Assembly: GCA_945860285.1 (NCBI GenBank)
Contig: CAMAQB010000039.1
Span: 1 to 33,027 of the forward strand
Reading direction: 5' to 3'
DNA length: 33,027 nt
DNA from: Akkermansia muciniphila
Lineage (GTDB): Bacteria; Verrucomicrobiota; Verrucomicrobiia; Verrucomicrobiales; Akkermansiaceae
Position numbers and translations under genes: made by a program. Shown one piece after another: positions 7,950-17,591 of this stretch. Numbering within the stretch: the stretch's first letter is position 1; each line of letters starts with the position of its first letter. Below the pieces are notes generated by a model. It was given only the letters and a program-made list of their open reading frames with translations. It was not told the origin of the DNA and searched no databases.

Positions 7950-8660
7950 ATGAATATTTCCATTCGTTCGTTGTCCGGATTGGCTATGGCACTACCATTC
8001 CTCGTCTCAACTGGTCTCGCCGCCGAAGCATCTGCCCACAAACTTTCGGAATGGAAGATCGGCAAGGTGCTGTTTGGAGAAAAAATTTCCAAAGGTGATC
8101 TCAAGGGCAAGGTCGTCGTCCTCGAAAACTGGGGGGTGAATTGTCCGCCGTGCATCGCCTCGCTGCCCCATCTCGCCGAACTCGACAAAAAGTTCCGCGA
8201 CAAGGGTTTGTTCATCATCGGCGCGGAAAGCCAGGGAAGTTCCAAGGATGAAATCAAGCCAATCATTGAGAAGGCCAAGGTGGAATATACGATCACCTCG
8301 GGTGCCGAGGGACCGATCCAATTCAACGCGATTCCGCGTGTGTTTGTTTTTGATGCCGAAGGCGCGCTGGTCTTTGACGGTTATCCCTCGGGTGCCGATT
8401 TTGAGAAGTCGATCACCGATTCGCTGGAAAAAGTCGAAGCCAGCCCAAAGGAGGAGCCAGCCGCAGCCACCAGCCCCATGATCGCCTCGCGCACGTGGAC
8501 CAATTCCTCCGGCGTGGAAATTGTCGCGGCGGTGAAAAGCGCCGACAGCACCAGCGTTGTCTTCCTCATGCCGAATGGCAAGGAAGTTCCATATCCGCTG
8601 GAAAAACTCTCCGAGGACTCGCGCAAGGTGATTGCCGAGTCGAACAAACCGAAGAAGTAA
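7950..8660 (+). CDS. Exported thioredoxin-like protein fused to an SHD1-type domain
   Basis: 236 residues from the ATG at 7950; an in-frame TTG at 7938 is less likely. A Sec signal peptide (about residues 1-26, ending GLAAEASA) leads to a TlpA/AhpC-type thioredoxin fold with the redox motif C-P-P-C in NWGVNCPPCIASLPHL and the cis-proline region NAIPRVFVFD. A linker rich in Glu, Ala and Pro then joins a C-terminal SHD1-like module (SRTWTNSSGVEIVAAV, PYPLEKLSEDSRKVI). It is probably a periplasmic thiol-disulfide protein. The SHD1 part may bind a ligand or target the protein, which is unproven. It converges with the beta-propeller gene. Confidence 0.85.
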   Translation: MNISIRSLSGLAMALPFLVSTGLAAEASAHKLSEWKIGKVLFGEKISKGDLKGKVVVLENWGVNCPPCIASLPHLAELDKKFRDKGLFIIGAESQGSSKDEIKPIIEKAKVEYTITSGAEGPIQFNAIPRVFVFDAEGALVFDGYPSGADFEKSITDSLEKVEASPKEEPAAATSPMIASRTWTNSSGVEIVAAVKSADSTSVVFLMPNGKEVPYPLEKLSEDSRKVIAESNKPKK

Positions 8661-8676
8661 CGCCGGACCCGGCGTG
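8661..8676. terminator. Short GC hairpin between convergent genes
   Basis: ACGCCGGACCCGGCGT lies immediately after the thioredoxin-SHD1 stop and before the end of the convergent beta-propeller gene. The arms ACGCCGG/CCGGCGT can pair except for the closing bases. No U-tract follows, so it is at best a weak bidirectional terminator. Confidence 0.3.
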
Positions 8677-8684
8677 GGAATTTG

Positions 8685-10958
8685 TTAGGGCAACTTCTTC
8701 ACCGTGCTGAACAACTCGCCGGCGATCTTCTCGCCCTTCGCGGACTCCAGATCATAACCGATGCGCAGCTGATTGCAGGGTTTCATTCCTTTCAATTCCA
8801 GCTCCACCGTTTTGCCATCGGCCGAGAGCTGGGCGGAAAGAACCTCCACCTTGTCGTGCACCCTGACATTGTGGCTCTCTTTTTTTGTTGCCTGTTCAAT
8901 CGCCGCGGCGTCCGGTTGATCCACCGAGAATTCGCCCGAACCATACTGCACCGAACGCACGTAGTTCCAGCGTTCGACATTGTAGCTCTTAACATCGACC
9001 GCCAGTTCCTTGTCGAGATCAACGGCAAAACCGATATTCACACCCTTGGCCGTGACTTTCTGACTGACCGGAAGCAGGAGTGGTTTTTCCTTCACGTAGC
9101 GAATCCGCTGGAAGGCACATTCGCTGGCAGCGTTGGTCTGCCAACCGCGGAAGCCGAGCAAAAACAGCGAACCATCGGTGTGAAAGCGCGCACGCATCGC
9201 CGATGACTGAAGTTGCACGGGAATCTTCACCGCAGCACCCTGGGTGACACCGCCAACGGAGTCGGGCAGAATCCGATAGATGGAGGATTTGCCATACGAC
9301 AGGTGAATCAACTCACCCGCTTTGATGCCGAAATCCACTCCTGCCGGAACCCATACCTGGGAGCCGCCGCTGTTGTCTGCCGACATCGGCAGATAACAAA
9401 TCGGCTCGTGCAGGGACTTGCCGGCGTTGATCGCCTGCTTGCTGTCCTCGGTGCCGAGGAACACCGGAGCCTGGTCTTTGGTGAAATAGTTCACCTTGCA
9501 ACGAGGCTGCCAGGTTCCTTCGTTCTCGCCGGTGGTGATTTGACCATCGGGGCCCACTCCCATGCCGCCGGGCGCGCGCAATCCTGTCGCAAGCACTTCG
9601 AATTTTTTGCCATCGGCGGAAACCTTCGCGACGATGCCGTGATGCGGGGCGATCGGATCAAATCCACGACCGCCGCCGCGAACCGGGGACGCCTTGACGA
9701 AGTAAAAGTTGCCCTCCTTGTCGGTCTGCAGGTCGAAAGCGAATTCGTGGAAATTCTGGGTGATGATCACATCGCGGTTGAAGGCCTTGAATTGATCGAT
9801 CTCACCGTCGCCATTCAAATCGATCAACTGCGTGATGCCGTCGCGACCATGCACGTAGATCTGGCCTTTGACAACTTTCAGCCCCAGGGTTTCGAACAGT
9901 CCGCTGGCGATGCGTTTCCAACTGAGCTTGGTGACATCCTTGTTGAATCCGCTCACCGTCCAGACGTCGCCATTCCAGGAGGACAGCACGGCGGTGTTTT
10001 CGTCGAGGAAATCAAATCCACCAAAGCGCAGGTTGGATTTCCAGGGATTGTTGCCGGGAAGTTTGATTTGATCGACCGCCCATGCCGAGCCTTCGGCGGG
10101 TTCGCCTGTGGTTCCGGCACTCGTCAATACCTCGCTATATTGCGGAGCACCGCCCTTGGTCAAGGCGACAAGGTCGGCAAAAGCCCCAACCTTCGGAGCC
10201 GCATCGCGTGAAAACACCACCTGCACCCGGATGGCTTTCTGATGAGCGGGAATTTTCAGCGCGAGTCGTCCTTTGGCGTTGTCGGATGTTTGCAAAGAAA
10301 CCTTTGCCCCATCGGCGCCGGCGGCGACCTGCAAGCCCGCAGCGCTTTTCGCCATGCCGCCATCGCCCGTGATCTCAAATGCACCGTCTTCATCGGCAAG
10401 CAACACCACCAAGTCCTTGCTGCCCGGGGCGATCTCCCAGTGGCGCTCGATGCCAGATGCGCCTGCTTTCACTGTTTCGAGAACACGTGTGCCCTGCACT
10501 TCGGATTCAATCACGATGGCCTGGCCGTTTTTGTAGTAGCCGAGATAGCGACCGTGTTTGGCAGGCAGGTTGCCCATTCCCTTCAGCTCTCGATCGTCGT
10601 CGAACGAACCGTTTTCCGCCGCCCACCCGCAGACGGATTCGGTGATGAAGAACGGTTTATCATCCTGCAAGGTCACCAGGTTGCCATGCTGTCCGGTCCA
10701 TGGAGTGCCACCCCATTTGACAAATCCGCTGTAGGCAGTAACCCAGCGCAGGGTTTCGGTGTCATAGACAGCGCAATTTTTCCGTTCTCCCAAATCCACC
10801 AGAATCCCTTTGAGCGCGGCGGCGCGGCGCTGGCCTTTGTATTGATCCACAAAAGTATTGGACCAGGCAGGACCAAATTGCATTTCCTCGAACCACTGGG
10901 CAGCGCGCAGGGGCAGGGAAATCGAGAGCAGGGCACAAAACGTTGCGGTTTTCATCAT
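8685..10958 (-). CDS. Secreted DUF6797-like / beta-propeller protein
   Basis: About 757 residues with a Sec signal peptide (MMKTATFCALLSISLPLRAAQ). The N-terminal region (QWFEEMQFGPAWSNTFVD, TAYSGFVKWGGTPWTG) resembles DUF6797, found in Planctomycetes and Verrucomicrobia. The middle has beta-propeller strands as in NHL/PQQ-type 'heme-binding' proteins (DLNGDGEIDQFKAF, GGMGVGPDGQITTGENEG). No C-x-x-C-H haem motif is present, so the cytochrome module common in relatives is missing. It probably acts in the periplasm or outside the cell on carbohydrate-type substrates; this is a guess from family context. It is divergent from the MoxR operon. The start is one of two adjacent ATGs (10958 or 10955). 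Confidence 0.72.
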   Translation of the reverse strand: MMKTATFCALLSISLPLRAAQWFEEMQFGPAWSNTFVDQYKGQRRAAALKGILVDLGERKNCAVYDTETLRWVTAYSGFVKWGGTPWTGQHGNLVTLQDDKPFFITESVCGWAAENGSFDDDRELKGMGNLPAKHGRYLGYYKNGQAIVIESEVQGTRVLETVKAGASGIERHWEIAPGSKDLVVLLADEDGAFEITGDGGMAKSAAGLQVAAGADGAKVSLQTSDNAKGRLALKIPAHQKAIRVQVVFSRDAAPKVGAFADLVALTKGGAPQYSEVLTSAGTTGEPAEGSAWAVDQIKLPGNNPWKSNLRFGGFDFLDENTAVLSSWNGDVWTVSGFNKDVTKLSWKRIASGLFETLGLKVVKGQIYVHGRDGITQLIDLNGDGEIDQFKAFNRDVIITQNFHEFAFDLQTDKEGNFYFVKASPVRGGGRGFDPIAPHHGIVAKVSADGKKFEVLATGLRAPGGMGVGPDGQITTGENEGTWQPRCKVNYFTKDQAPVFLGTEDSKQAINAGKSLHEPICYLPMSADNSGGSQVWVPAGVDFGIKAGELIHLSYGKSSIYRILPDSVGGVTQGAAVKIPVQLQSSAMRARFHTDGSLFLLGFRGWQTNAASECAFQRIRYVKEKPLLLPVSQKVTAKGVNIGFAVDLDKELAVDVKSYNVERWNYVRSVQYGSGEFSVDQPDAAAIEQATKKESHNVRVHDKVEVLSAQLSADGKTVELELKGMKPCNQLRIGYDLESAKGEKIAGELFSTVKKLP

Positions 10959-11075
10959 GAGGCCTACAATAAACAAACTTGCATGCGATTCTTTCATCAA
11001 ATTCGCGAATGATTGATCAACCGAACTGGCACAAAAAGCGGATTTCCGTCATTTGGAATTTTTTTCATCCCAAAC

Positions 11076-11103
11076 TCGACAAATCGATTGCTTCGTCTAG
11101 CTT
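11076..11103 (+). promoter_or_regulatory. Candidate promoter of the MoxR operon
   Basis: TCGACA, a 16-base spacer and TAGCTT lie about 25 bases ahead of the MoxR ATG in the divergent intergenic region. The -10 resembles the TAGNCT seen ahead of lipA and the 57-residue ORF at 17636. Recognised by eye only. Confidence 0.35.
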
Positions 11104-11127
11104 CCGCTTAGCACCAACACCACAAGC

Positions 11128-12243
11128 ATGGAACCAACACAGGATTACGCCACCCCCCTTTCTTCCTCCCCCGCGTTCGGCTATCAGTCGGAAGAAATCG
11201 TCACTCCACCCGTCGAGGCGCCCCCTGCCCCGTCCCCGCTTGGATCGCATGGTTTGCCTGCGGACGATGTCGCGGCCATCGACGAACTGGGTCGCACCTA
11301 CGATGCTTTTTGCGCCGAACTCGGCAAAACAATCATTGGCCAGCAACAGGTCATCGAAAACCTGGCGATCTGTCTGTTTGCCCGCGGCCATGCCCTGCTG
11401 ATGGGCGTTCCGGGTCTGGCAAAAACCCTGCTGGTCTCATCGGTGGCGGAGACCTTCGATCTGGCTTTCAGCCGCATTCAGTTCACTCCCGACCTGATGC
11501 CGGCCGATATCACCGGAACCGATATCATCCAGGAAACCGGCATCGGCGGACGTCGTCAATTTGAATTCATCAAAGGACCGCTGTTCGCCAACATCGTTCT
11601 TGCCGACGAAATCAACCGCGCGCCCGCAAAAACCCAGTCGGCGATGCTCGAGGCCATGCAGGAGCACAAGGTCACCGTGCTGGGCAACACCTACACCCTG
11701 TCGCCGCCGTTTTTCGTGCTCGCGACCCAGAACCCGATCGAACAGGAGGGCACCTATCCCCTCCCCGAGGCCCAGCTCGACCGCTTCATGTTCCTGATCG
11801 AGGTCGGTTATCCAAGCGCCGAGGAGGAAAAACGCATCGCCCGCGAAACTACGGGGCTCGCCAAGGGAGCGCTGAGCAAACTGCTGAACGGCGAAAAAGT
11901 GCTCGCGTTCCAGAACCTGGTGCGTCGCGTTCCCGTGCCCGAGCACATTTACGACTACGCCGTGGCAATCGTCCGCAAAACCCGTCCGAATGAAGCGGAC
12001 GCACCCGCCTGGCTGAAAGAACTCGTCGGCTGGGGTGCCGGGCCACGCGCCGTTCAGTATCTGATCCTCGGGGCCAAGGCCCGCGCCGCACTGAAGGGTT
12101 CCTACCTCGTGCGGATGGAAGACATCGAGGCTGTGGCCGCTCCGGTTCTCGCCCACCGCGTGATCACCAACTTCGCGGCCGAGTCCCAGGGCATGACCTC
12201 GAAAAAAGTGGTCGAACGGTTGATCGCGGAAATGCGCGCCTGA
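11128..12243 (+). CDS. MoxR-family AAA+ ATPase
   Basis: 371 residues. After a Pro/Ser-rich, probably disordered N-terminus of about 45 residues comes a complete AAA+ core: Walker A G93-VPGLAKT, Walker B VLADE (D160, E161), sensor region LATQNPIEQEGTYPLPEAQLDRF, and the AAA_lid of MoxR proteins at the C-terminus. MoxR ATPases act as chaperones that mature or insert cofactors into partners, with VWA-domain proteins encoded alongside. Here they are followed by DUF58, BatA-like and VWA genes with gaps of 52, 20 and 10 bases, one likely transcription unit. The client is not identifiable from the window. Confidence 0.93.
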   Translation: MEPTQDYATPLSSSPAFGYQSEEIVTPPVEAPPAPSPLGSHGLPADDVAAIDELGRTYDAFCAELGKTIIGQQQVIENLAICLFARGHALLMGVPGLAKTLLVSSVAETFDLAFSRIQFTPDLMPADITGTDIIQETGIGGRRQFEFIKGPLFANIVLADEINRAPAKTQSAMLEAMQEHKVTVLGNTYTLSPPFFVLATQNPIEQEGTYPLPEAQLDRFMFLIEVGYPSAEEEKRIARETTGLAKGALSKLLNGEKVLAFQNLVRRVPVPEHIYDYAVAIVRKTRPNEADAPAWLKELVGWGAGPRAVQYLILGAKARAALKGSYLVRMEDIEAVAAPVLAHRVITNFAAESQGMTSKKVVERLIAEMRA

Positions 12244-12295
12244 CCGCACGGCCGGTTCCATCCACCCGGCCTAACCGATTTCACCTTTCCTTCTC

Positions 12296-13189
12296 GTGTC
12301 CACACTCCTCGACCACGACCTGCTTGTCCGCCTCGGTGCGATTCCCGCCGAAGCGCGACTGCCGATGCTGGGCAACGTGGCGGGCAAACACCGCTCGCCC
12401 CACCGCGGATCGTCGGTGGAGTTCGCCGAATACCGGAAGTATGTTCCGGGAGACGACACCCGGCGGCTCGACTGGAAAGCCTATGCCCGCTCGGACCGCT
12501 ACTACATCAAGGAGTTCGAGGCCGACACCAACCTGCGGATCTATTTCGTGGTCGACAACTCGGGCTCGATGAATTTTGCCGACAAGGGGATTTCCAAAAT
12601 CGATTATGCGCGGCGCATCGTCGCCAATCTCGCGTATCTTTTTGTCAACCAGGGCGATGCCGCGGGGCTCTCGGTCTGCCGCGAAACCCTGCACATAGAA
12701 ATTCCACCGCGGCGGCGGCCCGCACACCTGCAACTGATCACCCACACTCTCGAAGCCCTGGAACCCTCGGGCGAAACGGGACTCGTTGCGGCACTGCACG
12801 CGGTGGCGGAAAAAGTTGGCCAACGTGCCGTGGTGGTGATTCTCTCGGACTTGTTTTGCGATACCCACGCACTCGAAGAGGCCCTGCAACACCTGCGCTA
12901 CCGCAAGCACGACATTTGCGTGTTTCACCTGATGGACCCTCAGGAGATTGCATTTCACTTCGACCGACCGCACCGTTTCGTCGACATGGAGGACAACACC
13001 GCTTTGGTGGTCGAACCGAACCTCATCGCCGATGAATACCAGCAAGCCCTCAAGGAGTTTCTCACCAGCGTGAAAAACGGCTGCCACAACGTCCACGCCG
13101 ACTATCAGCTTGTCACCACCGATTCCCCGCTCGAACCGCTGCTGCGCGAGTTCCTGCTGAACCGCTTGCCGAAAAAGGGAAAACGCTGA
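12296..13189 (+). CDS. DUF58 (VWA-like) domain protein
   Basis: 297 residues from a GTG start. The DUF58 hallmark is clear: EFAEYRKYVPGDDTRRLDWKAYARSDRYYIKEFE, then a VWA fold whose MIDAS motif D-x-S-x-S is present in VVDNSGSM. It has no membrane helix, so it is cytoplasmic or peripheral. DUF58 proteins are the constant partner of MoxR ATPases and are thought to deliver or recognise the client. Second gene of the four-gene operon; the neighbouring downstream genes also begin with GTG. Confidence 0.9.
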   Translation: MSTLLDHDLLVRLGAIPAEARLPMLGNVAGKHRSPHRGSSVEFAEYRKYVPGDDTRRLDWKAYARSDRYYIKEFEADTNLRIYFVVDNSGSMNFADKGISKIDYARRIVANLAYLFVNQGDAAGLSVCRETLHIEIPPRRRPAHLQLITHTLEALEPSGETGLVAALHAVAEKVGQRAVVVILSDLFCDTHALEEALQHLRYRKHDICVFHLMDPQEIAFHFDRPHRFVDMEDNTALVVEPNLIADEYQQALKEFLTSVKNGCHNVHADYQLVTTDSPLEPLLREFLLNRLPKKGKR

Positions 13190-13209
13190 GCCCATAATCA
13201 CCTTTCGAA

Positions 13210-15213
13210 GTGTCATTCTATCAACAACCCCTGCTCTGGTTCCTGTGTGCCGCGGCTCTTCCGGTGATCATTCACCTGCTCAACCGCCGCCGCCACAAAA
13301 CCGTGCGCTGGGCGGCGATGCAGTTCCTGCTCAAGGCGACAAGGGAATCGCGGGGGAAAAAGAAACTGCGCCACATCCTGATCCTCACCGCCCGCACCCT
13401 GGGCATCGCGGCACTGGCGACCGCCGCCGCCCGACCGATGATCGGCGGACTGCTCGGCTGGGGTGCCAACCAGTTGGACACTGTGATCCTCGTGCTCGAC
13501 CGCTCGGCATCGATGGAAACCACCGCCGATAACGCGTCGACCTCGCGCCGGGCGATGGCACTGGACCGCGTGCGCGATGCGATGAAGTCGCTCGATGCCA
13601 CCAAACTTGTGCTCATCGACTCCGCCACGGCAACGCCACAGGACATTCCCTCGCCGGAAACCCTGGCGGAAATCACCAACACCCGCGCCACCGACACAGC
13701 CGCAGACATCCCCTCCCTGCTGCAACGGGCCGCTGAATTCATCCTCGAAACCCAACCGGGCAAGACCGAAATCTGGATCGCCTCGGACATGCAGTATTCA
13801 AACTGGGACAAGAGAAGCGAACGCTGGACCACCGCGATGGCCACGCTGACCAGCATACCGCAAAAACCATCGGTGCGGATTCTCTCGCTGTCCACACCAT
13901 CGAAGTCCAACATTTCGCTGCGCATTCTTTCGTCCTACCGCAGTGCCGATGACCTGCTGCTGGATTTGGAAATCAACCGGTCCGGTGACGCCCTGAGTGC
14001 AATGAACCTGCCATTGACACTTGCGCTCAACGGCACCAAGACCACCGACAGCATCACCGTACCGGGACAAAGCCTGCGGTTTCAAAAAAGAATCAAACTG
14101 CCGAAAAACCAGGACAGCGGCCAGGGCTGGTTGAGTCTGCCGGGCGACAGCAATCCCCGCGACCACACGGCTTACTTCAGCTACGGAGCCGCACACCCCG
14201 TGAAAACGCTGGTGGTGGCTGATCCGGGCGAGGCCGCGAATTATCTCGCCTCCGCAGCTGCACCGCCGGGATTTGCCGGTCAGTCATCGGAAACGGTGAC
14301 ACCATCGCAATTTCTAACAAAAACCACAGCCCTGGCTGATGTGGCCGCCGTGATCTGGTGCGCGCCACTGCCCGATGCCGCTGCTTCGACCTCTCTAACG
14401 GAATTTCTGAACAACGGCGGCCAGATCCTTTTTTTCCCCGCCATGGAAAATTCCCAGAACAACTTCAAGAACGTCAAGTGGTCGCCGATCACCACCGCCC
14501 CGGAAGGGAAGTTTTTCATTCTGCAAAACTGGAATCACGACGACGGCCTGCTGCGCGACTCGATGAGCGGCATCAGCCTGTCCGGACAGTCGCTGCGCGC
14601 GATCAAACGCCAGGTCGCCGAAAGCCCCGTGGGGGCGATCACGGCACTGGCAAGCTGGGATGACAACAGTTCGTTCCTCAGCCGCATGATCATCGAACGC
14701 GGCACGGCGTGGTTCTTTTCCTCGGCACCGGATTACACCTGGAGCAACCTCGGCGACGCCCATCTGCTGCTGCCCGCCGTGCAGCGCGCGGTTCTTGCGG
14801 GCGCCACTCGTTTCGATGCCGCATTGCTTGCGGATGTCAACAAGGGCGAGGCCCTTCCCCGCAACAGCGAGGTGCGAACCCGAACCGATGATTACGCCGT
14901 CGACAAATCCTCCGACCCCGGATTCGCAGCGGGAGTTTACCGGCTCGGCGAACGCACCATCGCCGCCAATGTTCCGGCGGCGGAATACGACAGTCTCGCC
15001 CTGCAAAAATCGGACCTCAAGCCTTTGTTTCCCGGCATCAAATTCAGCACCTTCGAGGACACCGCCACATCGACTGCGGACAACGGCGAAAAGGAGATCT
15101 GGAAACTTTTCCTCGCGGCAGTGCTCTTTTTCCTGATCGCCGAAGCACTTCTCTGCCTGCCGAAGGCGGGCGCGGCCGCGGCGGCCAACCCCGCAACCCC
15201 CAAACCTGCTTGA
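13210..15213 (+). CDS. BatA/VWA-domain membrane protein
   Basis: 667 residues, GTG start. The N-terminus is the BatA (aerotolerance regulator) module: QPLLWFLCAAALPVIIHLLNRRR, a cytoplasmic loop RRHKTVRWAAMQFLL, and a second helix ILILTARTLGIAALAT. A VWA domain follows with MIDAS D-R-S-A-S in VILVLDRSASME. A long extracytoplasmic region comes next, and a C-terminal helix (LFLAAVLFFLIAEALLCL) ends the protein. The topology suggests a membrane-bound partner of the MoxR/DUF58 pair, exposing the VWA domain outside the cytoplasmic membrane. Function inferred from operon type. Confidence 0.88.
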   Translation: MSFYQQPLLWFLCAAALPVIIHLLNRRRHKTVRWAAMQFLLKATRESRGKKKLRHILILTARTLGIAALATAAARPMIGGLLGWGANQLDTVILVLDRSASMETTADNASTSRRAMALDRVRDAMKSLDATKLVLIDSATATPQDIPSPETLAEITNTRATDTAADIPSLLQRAAEFILETQPGKTEIWIASDMQYSNWDKRSERWTTAMATLTSIPQKPSVRILSLSTPSKSNISLRILSSYRSADDLLLDLEINRSGDALSAMNLPLTLALNGTKTTDSITVPGQSLRFQKRIKLPKNQDSGQGWLSLPGDSNPRDHTAYFSYGAAHPVKTLVVADPGEAANYLASAAAPPGFAGQSSETVTPSQFLTKTTALADVAAVIWCAPLPDAAASTSLTEFLNNGGQILFFPAMENSQNNFKNVKWSPITTAPEGKFFILQNWNHDDGLLRDSMSGISLSGQSLRAIKRQVAESPVGAITALASWDDNSSFLSRMIIERGTAWFFSSAPDYTWSNLGDAHLLLPAVQRAVLAGATRFDAALLADVNKGEALPRNSEVRTRTDDYAVDKSSDPGFAAGVYRLGERTIAANVPAAEYDSLALQKSDLKPLFPGIKFSTFEDTATSTADNGEKEIWKLFLAAVLFFLIAEALLCLPKAGAAAAANPATPKPA

Positions 15214-15223
15214 GTCTTTTCTT

Positions 15224-17455
15224 GTGAATTTCCATATTTACAACCTCCATTTTTCCCCCGGCATGCCGGCCCTGGTTCTCGGCTCGATCGCGGCTGTGAT
15301 CATCGGGATCCTATGCGTTGTCAGTTACAAGCGCAGCCCTAACAAAAAACGCAGCTTAGTGCTTGAGTGCCTCCGGTTTTTCATCGGCCTGCTGGTCATC
15401 AGCCTGCTCTGGCAACCCGAGTGGCTGACGGTGATCAACCCCACCACCAAACCTCGCATCGCCATCCTGTGGGACGACTCGAAGTCGATGCTGAGCACCG
15501 ATGCCCAGTTGCCGGAGATGCTGTCTTCAAAAAAAGAAATCGTCTCCCGCGCCCAATTCACCCAGCAGTTGTTGAAATCCAATTTGTGGAATGCCCTCTC
15601 CGCCGAGGGCAAAAACGAGATCGTCACCCGTTCGTTCGCCACCCATCCCGAGGATCCCAACCTACAGGCATCGGCGGGGACTGATCTAACAGCTCCGCTC
15701 GAAGACCTGCTCGAAAAGGAAACCAACCTGCGTGCGGCGGTGTTGATTTCAGACGGCGACTGGAACCTCGGTCAGCCGCCGGTTTCCGCCGCACAAAAAT
15801 TCCTGCTCCGCAAAATCCCCCTGTTCACCATCCCGGCGGGATCGGAAAAACGCCTGCCCGACCTCGACCTGCTCGCCGTCAATGCCCCGACCTATGGCAT
15901 CGTCGGCGAAAACATTCAAATCCCCTTCACCATCCGCAGTTCCCTCGACCGCGAGGTCCGCACCACCATTCGTCTGCGCGACGATGCCGGACGCGAGCGC
16001 AGCAAAACACTGACCCTGCCCGCGAACAAAACCACCTACGACACCATCCTCTGGAAGCTGGAAAAGGAGGGGTCCTCGACGCTCGAAATGTCATTCCCTC
16101 CGGCCCAGGGGGAACTGGTGCCTTTGAACAACAGCCGCAAGTTCACCATCGCCGGCAAACCGGAAAAAATCCGCGTGCTCGTCGTGGAGTCCCTGCCGCG
16201 CTGGGAATACCGCTTCCTGCGCAATGCGCTGTCCCGCGACCCCGGCGTGGAGCTTTCCTGCCTGCTGTTTCACCCGCAGCTCGGCATGGGCGGCGGACCG
16301 GATTATATCGACAAGTTTCCAGAAAAAATCGAGGACCTCGCAAAGTACGATGTCATCATCCTCGGCGACATCGGTATCAACTCCGAGCAACTCACCAAGG
16401 AACAATGCACCAGCATCCGCGGACTGGTCGAAAACCAGGCCGCCGGTCTGGTCTTTCTGCCAGGACCCCAGGGAAATCAATTCACCCTGCTCGACAGCGA
16501 CCTGTCCGACCTGATTCCCGTGATGTTCGACGCCACCAAAAAAACCGGCATCACCGAAACCAGCGCTTCCCCGCTTGCTCTGACCTCGGACGGCGCGTCA
16601 TCGCTGCTGACCATGCTCGGCGACACCGAGGAAGACAATCCGCTGGTGTGGCGCAGCCTTCCGGGCTTCTACTGGCACGCCCCCATTGAACGCGCCAAGG
16701 CCGGCACTCAGGTGCTGGCGGTGCATGCCAATCGCAGCTCGGGCAACTACGGCCGCGTTCCGCTGATCGTCACCAAAACCGCAGGCAGCGGGAAAATCCT
16801 GCTCATGGGCATCGATTCCGCCTGGCGCTGGCGGCGCGGCGTGGAGGACAAGTACCACTACCGCTTCTGGGGTCAGGTCGCGCGCTGGATGTCGTATCAA
16901 CGCAACATGGCCTCGGGCCAGCGGATCCGGGTGTTCTACACTCCTGAAAGACCGTCGCCCGGCGACTCCGTGACCCTGCATGCCAATGCCTTTGACAAAA
17001 ACGGCGCGCCACTGAGCGAGGGAAAAGTGACATTGAATCTAACAGCTCCCGGCGGCACCACCCGCACGCTCGACCTCGCCAAGGACGACAACGCGTGGGG
17101 CAGCTTCACCGGTCGATTCGCCATCGACACCCCGGGTGCTTGGAAACTCAGTGCTTCGATTGTCGATGACGATGCCAAGCCCGTGGAAACCACCCTGCTC
17201 GCCCAGAGTGTCGATCTGGAAAAAACCGGCCAACCGGCGCGTCCGGATGTGCTTGAGGAGATGTCGCGCATCGCCCGGGCAAGAATGATCCAACCGGAGT
17301 CACTGCCCGACCTGATCAAGGAAATCACCGCCCTCCCCGAGCCGCGACCACTGGAAAACCGCGTGCCGCTATGGCACCACTGGGCGACGATCACTGCGAT
17401 CATTGCGCTGCTCGCACTCTTCTGGATCGCCCGCAAGTTCAACGGACAAATTTAA
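15224..17455 (+). CDS. VWA/glutamine-amidotransferase-like membrane protein
   Basis: 743 residues, GTG start, last gene of the MoxR operon, ten bases after the BatA-like gene. Two N-terminal helices (LVLGSIAAVIIGILCVVSY, FFIGLLVISLLW) precede a VWA-like fold with D-D-S-K-S in AILWDDSKSM. A central region resembling the class I glutamine-amidotransferase-like fold of large BatA-operon proteins contains VLVVESLPRWEYRFLRNAL and VIILGDIGI. A C-terminal helix (ATITAIIALLALFWIARKF) anchors the end. No amidotransferase catalytic triad is obvious, so it is probably structural. The combination is typical of Verrucomicrobiota and Planctomycetes operons. Confidence 0.83.
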   Translation: MNFHIYNLHFSPGMPALVLGSIAAVIIGILCVVSYKRSPNKKRSLVLECLRFFIGLLVISLLWQPEWLTVINPTTKPRIAILWDDSKSMLSTDAQLPEMLSSKKEIVSRAQFTQQLLKSNLWNALSAEGKNEIVTRSFATHPEDPNLQASAGTDLTAPLEDLLEKETNLRAAVLISDGDWNLGQPPVSAAQKFLLRKIPLFTIPAGSEKRLPDLDLLAVNAPTYGIVGENIQIPFTIRSSLDREVRTTIRLRDDAGRERSKTLTLPANKTTYDTILWKLEKEGSSTLEMSFPPAQGELVPLNNSRKFTIAGKPEKIRVLVVESLPRWEYRFLRNALSRDPGVELSCLLFHPQLGMGGGPDYIDKFPEKIEDLAKYDVIILGDIGINSEQLTKEQCTSIRGLVENQAAGLVFLPGPQGNQFTLLDSDLSDLIPVMFDATKKTGITETSASPLALTSDGASSLLTMLGDTEEDNPLVWRSLPGFYWHAPIERAKAGTQVLAVHANRSSGNYGRVPLIVTKTAGSGKILLMGIDSAWRWRRGVEDKYHYRFWGQVARWMSYQRNMASGQRIRVFYTPERPSPGDSVTLHANAFDKNGAPLSEGKVTLNLTAPGGTTRTLDLAKDDNAWGSFTGRFAIDTPGAWKLSASIVDDDAKPVETTLLAQSVDLEKTGQPARPDVLEEMSRIARARMIQPESLPDLIKEITALPEPRPLENRVPLWHHWATITAIIALLALFWIARKFNGQI

Positions 17456-17591
17456 ACGACCGCCCTCGCCCCGCTGTCCGCCGTGATCCGGTCGCGCCTC
17501 TCCGCCGAGCAAACAAACGCCTCGCCCGATGCCAGAGCGACTGCGGGGAATTGTTGCCATGAGGCGTGGGCGTTGGGCATCGGTCAATTTT

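Noticed and set aside
17518-17585. Terminator after the MoxR operon from ACGCCTC/GAGGCGT and CCGATGCC/GGCATCGG pairs
   Set aside because: The arms occur in the same order on both sides, so the stems cross instead of nesting, and no T-run follows.
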